Part shown: positions 44,434 through 56,254 of the stretch, piece by piece
Numbering within the stretch: the stretch's first letter is position 1
Layout of the letters: every line of letters starts with the position of its first letter
Origin: Haberlea rhodopensis
Taxonomy: Eukaryota; Streptophyta; Magnoliopsida; Lamiales; Gesneriaceae
Reading direction: 5' to 3'
DNA: 64,000 nt
Assembly (NCBI GenBank): GCA_907163345.1
Contig: CAJQUN010000059.1
Coordinates: forward strand, 2,192,555 to 2,256,554
The notes under the pieces: generated by a model
Databases searched by the model: none
What the model saw: the letters and a program-made list of their open reading frames with translations, nothing else
Told to the model about the DNA's origin: nothing
Position numbers and translations under genes: made by a program

Positions 44434-47400
44434 ATGCTCTCCTTACCTTCACACCAAATTCACAGTCTCCGTTCCTCAATCTCCGGTCCCTACAGCTCTT
44501 GCTTCTCTCCCCAAATTAGTTTCCACCCTGCATTATTATCCTTCAGAAATCTCGATTTTCACGGCATTTCCATCTGCAAAAGGATGATTAATATCAATTC
44601 CAGCGGTACAATTTCATTGGCAGCAAAGTCGAAAACGGAGTCCACATTCAAGCCAGAAGAAGCTAGAATTCCTCCTGCCATTCCGTTGTCTATTCCTCCT
44701 ATCGCCAAAGTAAATGTTATCTTTCGTTTATATATACATTTTTGAATTCCATTCGCATATATTTTTTATGCATATGATCTATGTTCTCTTTGCTAGCAAA
44801 ACCAATCGGTAAGTTCGTATAAATTACATATCATAAGTGTAACTGAAATATTTATCCTTTTCCAACTTCCTGCTTGGGGTTCGAGTTCTTGGGTACTTGC
44901 CAAAGTATTTATTAATTGTAAAGAATTTAGTCCAGGGAGTAGTGTTTTTGGCCAGACTCTATTTTTAGTTAGTAATACAGAGAAAACACGCCCAAATTTT
45001 GCATTTTTGTTCATTTTTTTATGGCACTTACCTCGTCATTCTGATTATAGAATTGTGGCTCTGATACATTTTGTTCAATTTCTGCAGTTCAAAATCGCAC
45101 TTTGCCAGTTATCAGTTACTGCTGAAAAGGAACAAAACATTGTGCATGCTCGCCAATTAATTGAGGAGGCTGCAGGGAAGGGTGCTCAACTGATTCTTCT
45201 TCCTGTGAGTAAGAATTATGAAGATATAGCATTTGTCCACTTGGATGAAATATTTGCTCATTCTCTTATATTTTCATTTCCTACGTGTATTTATGTGATT
45301 TGACTTCACTACAATATTTGAAAACGCCCATGGAAAGGAAGTTTCAGCATGATGAATATTATTTTGGTATCTGTGCTATTTAAATGACCACCTTTTATAC
45401 ACCTAAACTAACTTTTATCACGAGGAAGCTTTTCCGAAGGTTTAAATGATCAACTAAGTAGCTGTAAGGGTCAATACCTAACAAAATTCTAATCTTTTTT
45501 AAACATCTCTCCGGTCTTGCAGGAAATATGGAATAGCCCATATTCAAATGATAGTTTTCCAATATATGCAGAGGATATTGATGCTGGTGGTAATGCATCT
45601 CCTTCGACTTCAATGTTGTCTGAACTTTCTCGGACTCTGCAGGTTACCATTGTTGGTGGGTCTATACCTGAAAGAAGTGGTGATAGGTTGTATAATACGT
45701 GTTGTGTCTTTGGAACGGATGGAAAGCTTAAGGCTAAACACAGGAAGGTTTGAGATTTTTTTAAGAAATATTCCACGTGATTTTGATTTCAAAGGCCCCT
45801 CATTTGACATGCCAAAATCATAAGATCTGTCAACTGATCAATTAACTTCTCGAAATGGATTCTTTGGTCTCCAGTATCAGTAACCTGTTATATTACAGAT
45901 TCATCTTTTTGACATTGATATTCCTGGTCAAATGACTTTTAAAGAATCAAAGACTCTTACAGCAGGGGAGACCCCAACCATTGTGGACACAGGTTTTATG
46001 TGCTTTCTTCGACAGATAATATAAATTATCCATCCTATACGTGAAGCATATTTAGGCTTGTTTTGAGTGTTTTTTCTTTAAGGAAATGATAGCATGGTAA
46101 TTGCTAAATGCTAATTGATTGAGAAATATGTTCTTTTTTTTCCTGAAGAATAAAATGATGATGCTTCTGAGGTTTTTGGACTTGAGGAATTTGCGCTGTT
46201 ATATTTCAAAATCTCAGTGTTGACTGGCTTTTAATTTTGAGATTTTATAAAATATTATATTTGCGTCATTGAGGTTTTTAGTACTGCTCTTGGATATAAT
46301 TGGTGCCTGTTTTTGTAGATGTTGGCCGAATAGGTATAGGCATTTGTTATGACATCCGATTCCAAGAGCTAGCAGCTATTTATGCAACCAGAGGTTCGAT
46401 TCTGTGTTCATCTATCAGTTGTGTTAATGATTTTATTTTGCTTCTCTTGTTAAATTTTTAAATTATTTTCAAATGTTAAATTTGATAAACTAGTGATGAG
46501 TATTTTAATGAGTATAGATATATTTTGAAAAAAAGAATGTGTCACACTTGCCTACATGTATGATGCTATGTTGACACGTATTCCTATTGATTTTATGGGA
46601 CTATAATATCTGTAATACTTTTCCCAAGGGATCGTCAACTGTTATATAGAATGGAGTCCGTGATATTGCATCCTATTTATGAATGACATAAGCATTTATT
46701 TTGAACGTACCTGGTACTAGAATTATCGCTAAAGGAAAGGAGAAGAAACTTTGTTTTCATCTATAGCCCTGAAGTAAGCGTTATAATGGACACAACTTGA
46801 ATCATTCAATTCTCTGCAGGAATCGTATATGGACAATTATCATTTTTGAAAAAAATACAATCATGATTTCTCTCTAGCATCAAATTCTTTGTTCATGCCA
46901 TCAAATTTATCACTTTTTTGTGTTTTTTTCTATCTTGACGAATTCAGTGGAATAATCTTCCTTTGCTAGTTATCTTTCTCATATTCTGATTCTAATTTAT
47001 ATTCCTTTCTCCATTGAATTGGGTAAAAGTAGATTGTAACTTTAATACTTGGATGGTCTCAATATAAAGAAAGCAGCCATTCTTGTTAACACGTCATTAA
47101 TGTTTCTAACTGGCCATTATCTTGTTATATTATCAGGTGCTCACTTGCTTTGTTATCCTGGGGCTTTTAACATGACTACTGGTCCCTTGCATTGGGAGTT
47201 GTTGCAGCGTGCAAGGTAATAGCTTGTGTCTAGCTTAGAGCTATATCATTAATCTAGAAGTTTGTTTCAGGGATTACCATAGTGCTTTAAATTATTAGTA
47301 TTGTTTTGTCGTGTTTCACATTGCAATTTTTACATAACGGTTGTGGCCAATAGCATGATAACATAATCGTGCATGTATGCGAATGCAACTAGTTGAAGGT

Positions 47401-49645
47401 GGGATTTATAATCCAAACTGAAAAAGTCATTAAGCAATTCATATGCTAAAAAGTTAGATTCGCTATCTGTCACTAGTCTTTCAGGAAGTATTACCTCTTG
47501 GGGTAATGCTATTTAAGAATTCCTGCGTTGACAAAGTTTCATATTATCTTATGTGATTTTCTTTCATTTGGATAAATCCAAACACTTGAATCTCTAGCAT
47601 ATATTTTTGAATACACGAAATAAGATTTGATCTAATAGCAAGGCTTGCTACTTGAGATGGTATGAGTATGCCTGCTTGTTGAAAAATTCTTAACATGGTC
47701 ACCTGTTTTTGCCAGATCTTCTTCCTTAATTTTTTTTTATAGACATTTTGGCCACATCATAATGCATTATCCTTTAATCTTTCTCGTCTATCTATTTATA
47801 CTGGACATCTACCTCACATATTTTACTCATTATCTAATCTTATTGGTGCATCTATGTTATAATTTCACTAATAATATGTGGTTTAAACTCTATTGACATT
47901 CATGTTTGCCTTTTGATCTTCAGGGCAGCAGATTGTCAGGTATTCTCTCCTCCATTTTTTTTCTTTTTGAAATGGCGTGTCAGCTTCTGGTTTGAAAAAT
48001 GTAACTACTTCATGGATATTGTCCATTATTTTCCGTACTGTGGTACAGCCTTTCAATTTAAAAGGAAGCAGGAAACTGTTTTCTTGAAGACTCGAGATCC
48101 TGTACTTCGATGTAGGATCCTGGAGAGTAAAGATTTGTGCTTAGGACAACGTCAGTAGTTGCTTGGGAATTAATCTTGTTTATGCCATGATAGGAGCCAG
48201 TGTATTACACCTGACATGATACTCCAGTGACTTGACTCCGAAGTCCTTCGAGTATTATAAAATGAAATGACTTTTGACTCAATGTAATAGCAACAATTTT
48301 ATAAGTAAACGACTCTCCACACCCATTTACAAAATAAAAATTCATTTCAATACTATCCATGTTCTGAAATTTGGAAAGATTCACATGTTCAGGCATCAAA
48401 ATATGTCGGGGGTGCATGACAATTATATGCAAGTGTAACCAACATAGAGCTTTTCTCCGCTTTTCTATCTTCTTTCCCTGTTCACATATATGTATTGTAC
48501 TATTATAATTTGTAGCATATTTGTCTTATTTTCGAGCTCAGCAGATCATCGTCACTTAATACATATATTTAACTGCCGCGGATCAATGAGCACATTTAAA
48601 CTTGAACGGTTACCAAAAAAATATATCTACTACTTTTTATGTGAATGCTGCATCAGCTTACTGATACAACTTTCATGGTATTTCCTTTTTGATCATGGAA
48701 TTGGCCTTCCACAAATGCAGCATATTGCATCTTATACTTTACCGATGCTGCTACTCCTCTGACAGCTTTATGTAGCAACGTGTTCGCCTGCTAGAGATAC
48801 TGGCTCAAATTATGTGGCTTGGGGGCATTCTACTCTCGTTGGACCTGTGAGTATCATTTAATTTTGGCTGAAGATCTTTCAGTAATTTGATATAATGTGG
48901 AAAAATTGTCTTCTGTAAAATTTTCCTACAGTGGTCCTGAAGAAAATGATATCCTTTTATGGAATTTATGTGAACCCTGATTAAATTGAAGGCATTGAAT
49001 ATGACAGTTTGGCGAAGTGCTTGCAACCACAGAACATGATGAGGCAATCGTTATATCGGAGATAGATTACTCGGTCATCGAGCAAAGAAGGTAAGAATGT
49101 ATTTTTTTGGGGTAGATATGCATTCTATTCTTTCATCAATTTAACCCTCATCTTGTATCCGGACTGCATATCTTCCTTAAATATTAGTATATTGTTTTGA
49201 ACAGAATGATGTTAATTCATCCTTTTTGACCATTTTTCCTGCTTGTTTCCTATACGATTTCCTATAAATCAGTGGGATTCAAAAACGAATTCGTCCATCC
49301 ATCTCTTGGTTCAAGTTTAATCCATTGGTGTCTACTGTTGCGAAACGTATCTGATTTCAGTAAAAGCCTCGAATTCCCTATCTAGCTGCATATGAGTTTC
49401 AGTAAATTTTAGAAGTTACACAACCTGTTTTGAATGATCCATTACTTTCAGATCGGTAGTTGGGATTTGAATCATGGCTCCTGATTGTCAATGTGATGAT
49501 AAGTTTGTTTCTTGAACCATTTCGGCTTTACTTTCGCAGAACACACCTTCCGTTTCAGAGGCAACGCCGAGGGGATCTTTACCAGCTAGTGGACGTTCAG
49601 AGGCTGAATCCACAAGAACCACTTGAGAACCATTCGTTTACATGA
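44434..49645 (+). CDS. omega-amidase / Nit2-like nitrilase, plastid-type (10 exons, 383 aa)
   Basis: C-N hydrolase that deamidates 2-oxoglutaramate and 2-oxosuccinamate, the keto-acids left by glutamine and asparagine transamination. Exons: 44434-44709, 45088-45204, 45523-45747, 45899-45992, 46319-46393, 47137-47215, 47924-47939, 48766-48846, 49008-49090, 49540-49645. They total 1152 nt, 383 residues plus stop. Exon 1 is rich in Ser/Pro/basic residues (MLSLPSHQIHSLRSSISGPY) and reads as a chloroplast or mitochondrial transit peptide. The nitrilase domain runs from FKIALCQLSV (residue 93). The catalytic triad is Glu132 (PEIWNSPY), Lys206 (KHRKIHLFD) and Cys247 (GIGICYDIRF). Further family landmarks are CYPGAFNMTTGPLHWELLQR and WGHSTLVGPFGEVL. 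Exon 7 is a 16-nt microexon (ADCQ). All borders are GT..AG and the frame is intact. Confidence 0.94.
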
Positions 49646-50484
49646 ATGATTCCAGATAACATTTAACCACTTCCCTTAAGTTTAAGCTGTATGATGCCCG
49701 TTTTTCGTTATTCTTGTGGTGTTTTTCTTTGGTGACTGTAACACATATGAGTTACTTAGGCAGAACTGGAGAAGAAAAAATAAGAAAGAAAACTACATAG
49801 ATAAATGTTTGTAATTTATCTATCTAGGCAAGCTAAATTGTTGAATAAAACCGCAAGTCTGTGTTCTTCGGGAGTTGATCAAATAACCCATTGGTTGAAT
49901 AATGTGTTTCAAATACTTCCCATAAACTACATTTTTATTTTTGTCCTTAAGGGCATCTAGATTCGAAATAAAGGGTGTCCAAAGGCCAACGAAACAGCAG
50001 CTTGTTGGCCACTCTGACTGGCCTGATCTGTACTCATGCCAACCGCACGCGTGGTAATACAGCTTTAACGACCTTTCACTATTCAATATTTCACTTCACA
50101 CTCACTAGAACGTACAAACATCTCGAGTGTTTACTTTTGTATCCATATATACGATTGTGTTGTTGACGTCTTTGTGGCAGTGTTTTCGAGGTATCTACAC
50201 ACAAATGTTTGGTGTAGATAGTGTCAAGGACATTAAATTATATTTAAGGGCGATATAAAAGTGACATATATATACTATTTTATTTTGATAAAATAAAATA
50301 TTATTTTAAATGTCAAATCAGATTAGAAACCATTTAAAATTCAAATCATTATACTGAAGATGAAACGAGGAAAAACATGCTTTCGAGAAAAAAATAGGAA
50401 AAGAATTGACACATTCACCTATAGGTACACATGGCCACGATTTACTTAAAACTGTGGACCGGGCCGTACATATTCACCTATAGG
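49646..50484. other. intergenic, mostly unassigned
   Basis: This follows the omega-amidase stop, so the first 200-300 bp hold its 3' UTR. No coding frame is supported. A 60-bp partial duplication of the next element's left end ('attcacctataggta.acatggccac') begins at about 50412. Confidence 0.5.
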
Positions 50485-50689
50485 TAGACATGGCCACTAT
50501 TTACTTTCAACTGTGGCCTGGCCCGTACCCCGAACTGGGTCAATCGGCTGGTTATCCATTGACCTGGTTCGATGGGTCCGAACCTTAAACGACCCGCCCA
50601 TGGTATGAACCTGTGAATCGGCGGTTTCACGGGTTTTATTTTATATTTTTAAAATATTTTAAAATTTTGAAATGTATATTGATGTAGGA

Positions 50690-50760
50690 TTGAACCCTTG
50701 ACCTCTAACTTAGATGATTAAGTTTCTACCACTGAGCTATAGAACCTTGTGGTATTATAA
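50690..50760 (-). repeat. tRNA-derived (SINE-head-like) sequence
   Basis: On the minus strand TATAGCTCAGTGGTAGAA matches a pol III A box, and GTCAAGGGTTCAATCC matches a B box about 30 bp later, with an anticodon-arm-like ACTTA/TAAGT stem between. There is no matching acceptor stem, so it is not a working tRNA gene. A partial second copy (50831-50884), lacking the 3' half of the B box, results from the 133-bp duplication. Confidence 0.6.
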
Positions 50761-50960
50761 TTACTAGCGGACGACGCACACGCGTTGCGTGTGTAACGTA
50801 ATAAATAAATATTTTATATTGGATATTCCCTTGACCTCTAACTTAGATGATTAAGTTTCTACCACTGAGCTATAGAACCTTGTGGTATTATAATTACTAG
50901 CGGACGACGCACACGCGTTGCGTGTGTAACGTAATAAATAAATATTTTATATTGGATATT
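50695..50960. repeat. 133-bp tandem duplication (SINE part plus Helitron 3' end)
   Basis: 50695-50827 and 50828-50960 are identical or nearly so. Each contains the tRNA-like part and the sequence ACTAGCGGACGACGCACACG..CGTGTGTAACG. The identity suggests a recent event. Confidence 0.9.
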
Positions 50961-51202
50961 TGTAATACTTTGCGCATCATTACACAATTTTTTTAAACTG
51001 ATGAGGGATTCTTTTTTTTTTAAACTGAAGCAGTTTTGAAACATGGAGAGAGAAATATGATGTTTTTTATTTACCTTTTTGCCCCTTAATAATAAAAAGC
51101 TAAGTAATTTGTTTGGGCATATAAGTAATTTGACATTGGTTTATTTAGGACGGACCAAAGTAGTTATTATAAGGAGTTTACACTTTATAAGATAGTATAG
51201 AT
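50899..51202 (-). mobile_element. short non-autonomous Helitron
   Basis: Minus strand: the 5' end is TCTATACTATCTTATAAAGT (from 51202), and the 3' end is a hairpin ACACGCAACGCGTGT followed by GCGTCGTCCGCTAG, then T. Host A and T flank the ends, as Helitrons insert between A and T with no duplication. A second 3' end lies 133 bp further on (about 50766) in the duplicated copy. Another Helitron 3' end (ACACGCATGC..CTTCTGCTAG, then T) directly abuts the 5' end at 51211-51230, so two Helitrons sit head to tail. Confidence 0.65.
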
Positions 51203-52289
51203 ATATACTAGCAGAAGATATAAATATGTTGCATGCGTGTAACATAATAATTAAATATTACATATTGACATATAAATCAAAATTATCAAAAAAGGTATTC
51301 TATTATTTTTCAATAATAATTTGGTATTATATTAATAGTGAAATAAAAAAAACTTACGTTCCTAAATAAAATACCACAAAATTAGAGCAACTCTACAACA
51401 AATTTAATATATAAAATGCCAAACAAACTCATAAAGAAGAAAAAAGAAGATCTAATACTTACTAAATAAAATATTACAAAACTGGAGTAATATATGTAGA
51501 CCAACTCAAATGTGGGTTAATGTTGTTTTCGGAATTGAAAAATCGTAAAATTTTATACTTCTATTCACATATAGTTATGGTTAACAAACTCATTTGATTA
51601 TTCACAATTGAATTTACTTCACGTTATTTTATGATTGATCGATGGAGAAAAAACACATTAAAACACTTTTTGTATAATTTTTAACAATTTTTTTAAAATA
51701 TAAGGGTCGAACCGTACCGTAATCGGAACCATAACCGTGGTTCACGAACCATAACCGGAACCGTCTACGAAGGTTACGGTTAAGGGTTGAGATTTTTGAA
51801 ACGGCTAACCGGCTATTCCGAACCGTCTAACCGTCGATTTCGAACCGTTATCATGTCTACCTATAGGTAAACATACATAACTTCATGTTTCGTACCCCAA
51901 CCCCGAGCACATCAAATATTACAAGATTTTCACCCTGCATATGATCTTCAATTCTCTTTCCTTTCGGAAGATCGACCCGAATCGGAGGAGGTTAAATTTA
52001 ATTATTTAAAAAATTGTATATAAAATGATTTTTTTTTCAAAAAATAAATTGTTCCAACCCCAGAATCACTCATGTTATATATGCCATGGTAGTTGGTACT
52101 TGTCTCTCCGATTATTTTTAACGCAAGATCCAAGCCATGGCATTTGGTTTTTCTTCTTTCCCCCACTACCCTTTTAATTTTCTCTAAATTTCGTATAAAC
52201 CAAATTAACCGACTGAAATGAATTAATTCAGAAATTTGGTTAGCTTAATTCGAAAATTCGATTTTTATTTTTTCTAAACAACGGGTTTG

Positions 52290-53040
52290 ATACTCCCGAG
52301 AAGAGTGCTGAACTCTTAGTATCAATAAGAGGTCGGTACGCCTATCTTTCTATCTTCTTAAACGAACAGAATGGAAAAGCTAAATCATGTGATGACCTGC
52401 TGGGATCAGAAACAAGTGTTAGAAGGGTGCCGAAAGATTTTTTCGGCGAGTCCCCTTCGATGCTCAAGTCAGGTGATTGGAGATCGGGATAAAATATGTC
52501 ATGGAGCAACTGTTGTATGTAAGTGTATATAAGAAAATGCATATCTCAAAATCCCGAGTGAGCCTGCTATTTATAGGTATTACCTCGCGGATGTGCAATT
52601 TGGGCCAGTAAAGCCATGATTTACACTACTCCTGAATTTTCGGAGCACGTCGACTGACTATTTAGGCCACGAATCACCCCACTCCCTGAAATCTAGGGAT
52701 AACTCAGTTCAATGGAGACTTGGTCAACGTATTCTTAGGTGTGAGAGGTCTGATGTTGTCAAAGCTAGTGAGCACCCTCGTTGATTGGCAAGATGGGAGT
52801 CCGGAGATAAGACTACCCTGGTCACAACATGGTAAATAGCTCGGGAGCCCGGGAGATCGGATAACTTAAGGGACCACGACTATTGATTTCCATGCATCAG
52901 GTCGACAGGTCGGAGCCATTGGCTCATTGGTTGGTTAAGTGAGATATAGTTAAAAAATGAGGTTACCTGAAACTCCTGAGATCAACCGGGTGCTCTGACC
53001 TACTTGGGTGAAGGTCAGCCATATGCATAAAGCTGGGATT
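52290..53040 (-). repeat. LTR-like fragment (Tat/Athila-type), possible solo LTR
   Basis: The minus strand shows a TATA box (CTATAAATAGCAGG, 52561-52574). Downstream, at about 52440-52480, is CACCTGACTTGAGCATCGAA followed by GGGGACTCGCCGAAAAAATC, a phrase typical of the R/U5 region of plant Tat/Ogre-type LTRs. There are no coding regions and no second LTR. Ends were not resolved. Confidence 0.45.
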
Positions 53041-53463
53041 GGTGTTTTAGAAAAACTTAAATCCTTTACTTTTTTTTATTTTTTAAAAAATCGTTTTATC
53101 TACTTCTTTTAATTTTAAAATCAAATTATCTTATTTTTTAATTTTTTATATATCTTTTTAAAAAAATATATGTTAATTCGGTTATCGACCGAATTAACCG
53201 ATATTTAGTTTAGTCAGTTTGGTTACTGCCCAAAAAATTTGGTTTTGGAAATTCGGTTCGATGATCGAACCGACTGAGTGTTGAGCCCTAGTTGTCACCT
53301 ATCATTCCATGTTCTTTTTTATTTTCTATAATCTCATGTGCTCAAAACACATTTAAATTCTTTAGTTCCACATATTCTCCTTTCCATCCCTTTTCACTCT
53401 TAAAAATTGCCTGAGTGCCCGAATCCGGATTCCTGCAATAGACACTGCCGTATTGGAGATAAA
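53041..53463 (+). promoter_or_regulatory. 5' flank of BIG GRAIN1-like gene
   Basis: AT-rich. It contains CGGTTCGATGATCGAACCG-like inverted phrases near 53240-53275 (a decayed MITE). An in-frame stop (TAA at 53401-53403) precedes the ATG at 53464, which fixes the start. Confidence 0.5.
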
Positions 53464-54435
53464 ATGCAGTCATTTTCTTCATCTATACTCGATGCCATGT
53501 ATCGCTCCATGGACGAATCCAGACGAGACAACGAGCAACAAGAAAAAAAGGGAAACTTTGTTACTCACAGAAGAAACAATTCTGCACAAGTTGAAGAAGA
53601 AATCGAAAACCTCAGACGAGCGATCATGATCGAAAAATGGATGCAAAGTCAGAGAACCAGCACCATTTCCACAAGGCATTTGCCATCAAATTCAGGCTCA
53701 TCAACAGATTCGAGCATTTTCTCATCTTCAGAAACAGACTCCTCGGCTTCAAGATCCAACCCAAAATCATTATTTTTTCCAATTCAGAAGCCGAAACAAG
53801 CTCAAACTCGACTAGTTGACAAGCCCGAGGCTACGCCAAAGCGTGAAGGGCGATTCACAAGGACAAAATCCAAGGCAATGAAGATATATGGAGAATTGAA
53901 GAAGGTGAAAGAACCCGTTTCACCAGGAGGTAAACTCACAAGTTTCTTGAATTCCATTTTCAGTCCAAGAAACTCGAAGAAAACTGATCATGGCCTGGAC
54001 GAGTGGAGCTCCATGAGGAAGTCAAGATCCATGAAAGACACAAAAACTAGCTCTCTCGCCTCAAGTTTAAGCAAAAACCCGTCATCGAAAAGTAACAAAT
54101 CCAAGCGATCAGTCAGATTTTGCCCTGTTAGTGTCATTCTTGATGGGCAGAAGAACATATGCGATGGTGAACACTCAGTCAGTGCCCCGACGCCATGTCA
54201 TGTTGGTAGCAAGTTTATCAAGAAAAATATCAACAGTTTTCGAGTTTACGAGGGGAATAATACCAGACATGAAGAATTTAGAGAGTTCCATGACTATGAT
54301 CAGTGTGATTTTGATGATATAAGTTGCTCAAGTTCTGATCTTTTCGAGCTCGAAAACATAGGCAGGATTGGGATTGAAGAATACGTAGAAGAACTGCCAG
54401 TTTATGGAACTACCAACATTAAAATCTTGCATTAA
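53464..54435 (+). CDS. BIG GRAIN1-like protein (single exon, 323 aa)
   Basis: BIG GRAIN1 family: plant-specific, membrane-associated proteins that promote auxin transport or response and organ size. The sequence starts at ATG 53464 (MQSFSSSILDAMYRSMDES), the first ATG after an in-frame stop. The conserved N-terminal box is SFSSSILDAMYRS. Next come a short helix (EEEIENLRRAIMIEKWM), a Ser-rich tract (STDSSIFSSSETDSSASRS) and the central conserved block (KSKAMKIYGELKKVKEPVSP, GGKLTSFLNSIFSPRNSKK). A basic/Ser stretch (RKSRSMKDT..KRSVRFCPVSVI) follows, with an acidic C-terminus ending EEYVEELPVYG. There is no signal peptide or membrane span. The single exon and length fit the family. Orthologue identity within the family is not resolved. 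Confidence 0.85.
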   Translation: MQSFSSSILDAMYRSMDESRRDNEQQEKKGNFVTHRRNNSAQVEEEIENLRRAIMIEKWMQSQRTSTISTRHLPSNSGSSTDSSIFSSSETDSSASRSNPKSLFFPIQKPKQAQTRLVDKPEATPKREGRFTRTKSKAMKIYGELKKVKEPVSPGGKLTSFLNSIFSPRNSKKTDHGLDEWSSMRKSRSMKDTKTSSLASSLSKNPSSKSNKSKRSVRFCPVSVILDGQKNICDGEHSVSAPTPCHVGSKFIKKNINSFRVYEGNNTRHEEFREFHDYDQCDFDDISCSSSDLFELENIGRIGIEEYVEELPVYGTTNIKILH

Positions 54436-55995
54436 GTATGTATGATTTTAACAAGTTATTAGCATTCCAGTTGTTCTAATTCCATTTCTATGTAACAATA
54501 ATGACATGCTATTCTTATTAGTGTCTAATACTCGCATAATATAAAGTATTATATATCGACCCTTTGTAGAATTATTCGTATTTTTATACATACGTCGAAT
54601 CGCGACGAATTAAACTAATTGAGTTGAAAGTATTCTACCATCCAAAGATTGTGATGAGTGTGAAATTTTCCTATCAAAATACATGATAAAAGATTTTTGA
54701 TAATGTACATGGGACAAATTACCCAAAGAAGATAACGATACAATTTATATTAGGTTTTATCGGGTCGAAATATATCGGTTCGGACCGGATTTTTGTGCTA
54801 ACAACAATCATTTTTCTATGCATCGGGTGGACCCATACACCATCACACATTAAAAGTTGTACATAATAACATAGAAGATCAAAAGTCTTGCAAAAAGCAA
54901 CTTACAATAATAATGCACTTGAAAATAATCCCAAACAAAGTGCTAAATTATTATTATTATTATTATTATTTTTTATCAAATAGACATTTGATAATGAAAC
55001 TTAAACCAAGAATTTGCCCCCAACATGGCAGTCTATTTCCTTTTTATTTTCATTCAAGGGAGAAATTAAAGGGGAAAAAAATAAACCTTTTCACTTGTTA
55101 ATTATTTTAATGTAAATTTATAGAAAAAGCAACTTTAATAATTGCCAAGGAGACTCCACAATCTTATAAGTGGGGTAGAGCTTATTTATTCACTGTAAGG
55201 TTATTATCGAGGAGACATTACCAAATATATTGGTAGCTGGATTATATGTCTGTCAAATGACCAACACAACTTAATGAAGAGGTACAATATATTGTATTCG
55301 AGTCTTGTTTGGTCGATTCAATTTGATGTAAGATTATTACAATTGACTCGAAGCATTTTTATCGATGAATTACTTTATGGTATATGATATGATGATTTTT
55401 CAAATGATTCACATCATCGAGTGCACCAATTTCAAATTTCAGTCCAATCAAATGACCAACGGCCTAGCAATACGTCTCGTGGTAATAAAAATGTAGTGTT
55501 ATTGGGTATATCAAGGTTCATTCTTCGATTTATATTTTCGTCAACCAATTCTTCCTAATTCACATCTTTGTTAAAAGAACTTCTTTTGTAATTTCTTACG
55601 TAAGGATTCAGAAAATACCAGATCCCCACGTACACAAACAAATTGTTGATAAAGCCACTAAAAAAATAAAACAATAAATTATGTGAAAATGTACTCAGTA
55701 AACATATAACAAGCACAACATTTGGGGATTTTGTTTTTAAGAAAATATATTTTGGTCCTGGTTTATGAAAATATTACACTTTCTGACGGTTTACCATTTT
55801 ATGGTAAAAAATCTGTCAAACTTGTTGGCGGAATCAAAGGCCAAAACTAAATATTATGGGGGAAAAGCCTCCCACCATTTGGTAGTAGAGATTTAGTTAG
55901 TGAATATAATACATGGAGGGAGGTGTTCGAAAGATTTTACGAGGAAGACATATATAAATTGAAAAATAAATATAAAATTTTATAATTTTTCATAT
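54436..55995. other. intergenic, nothing recognised
   Basis: This is the 3' flank of the BIG GRAIN1-like gene followed by AT-rich DNA. A (TTA)n run lies at about 54950-54970. No coding frame, RNA or clear transposon end was seen. Confidence 0.5.
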
Positions 55996-56003
55996 ATCCG
56001 TAC

Positions 56004-56246
56004 CAGTGTTTGAAAATCAGATCTGACCTGCCGGTAAACCGGTAACCGGTGCTTGATCCGGTCCGGTTGACCCTATAAATCCACCCTGCTAAAAACCGGT
56101 GGGAACCGGATTACACCGGTAAAAATATATATTACATAATACTGTCGTCATCACCGGTTGAACTAATAGTTCAACCGATCGAACCGATTAAACCTGTAAC
56201 CAGTAAGGTCACCAGTTCCATGTCCGGTCCGATTTTGAAAACACTT
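56004..56246. mobile_element. hAT MITE (243 bp)
   Basis: The ends CAGTGTTTGAAAATC and AAGTGTTTTCAAAATC (complement of the right end) are flanked by the 8-bp duplication ATCCGTAC (55996-56003 and 56247-56254). The interior is rich in ACCGGT/CCGGTT subterminal blocks. Non-coding. Confidence 0.88.
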
Positions 56247-56254
56247 ATCCGTAC

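Larger units (their letters stand above)
50485..51859. mobile_element. hAT-like non-autonomous element with nested Helitron/SINE sequence
   Basis: The terminal inverted repeats TAGACATGGCCAC (left) and TAGACATGATAAC (complement of the right end) are flanked by the 8-bp duplication CCTATAGG (50477-50484 and 51860-51867). CCG/CGG-rich subterminal blocks lie at both ends (50510-50620 and 51710-51840). There is no transposase. The interior has been invaded by the tRNA-like segment and Helitron ends at 50690-51230. Confidence 0.75.

Noticed and set aside
49820..50086. 88-codon minus-strand frame downstream of omega-amidase
   Set aside because: No motif or partner exon was found. It lies in the 3' flank of the amidase gene on the opposite strand.
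50690..50760. Minus-strand tRNA gene
   Set aside because: A and B boxes are present but the acceptor stem does not pair and the anticodon loop is irregular. It fits a SINE head or decayed tRNA-derived repeat.
53407..53463. Upstream extension of the BIG GRAIN1-like frame
   Set aside because: The extension would need a TTG start. An in-frame stop lies just upstream, and the ATG at 53464 gives the conserved N-terminal box.
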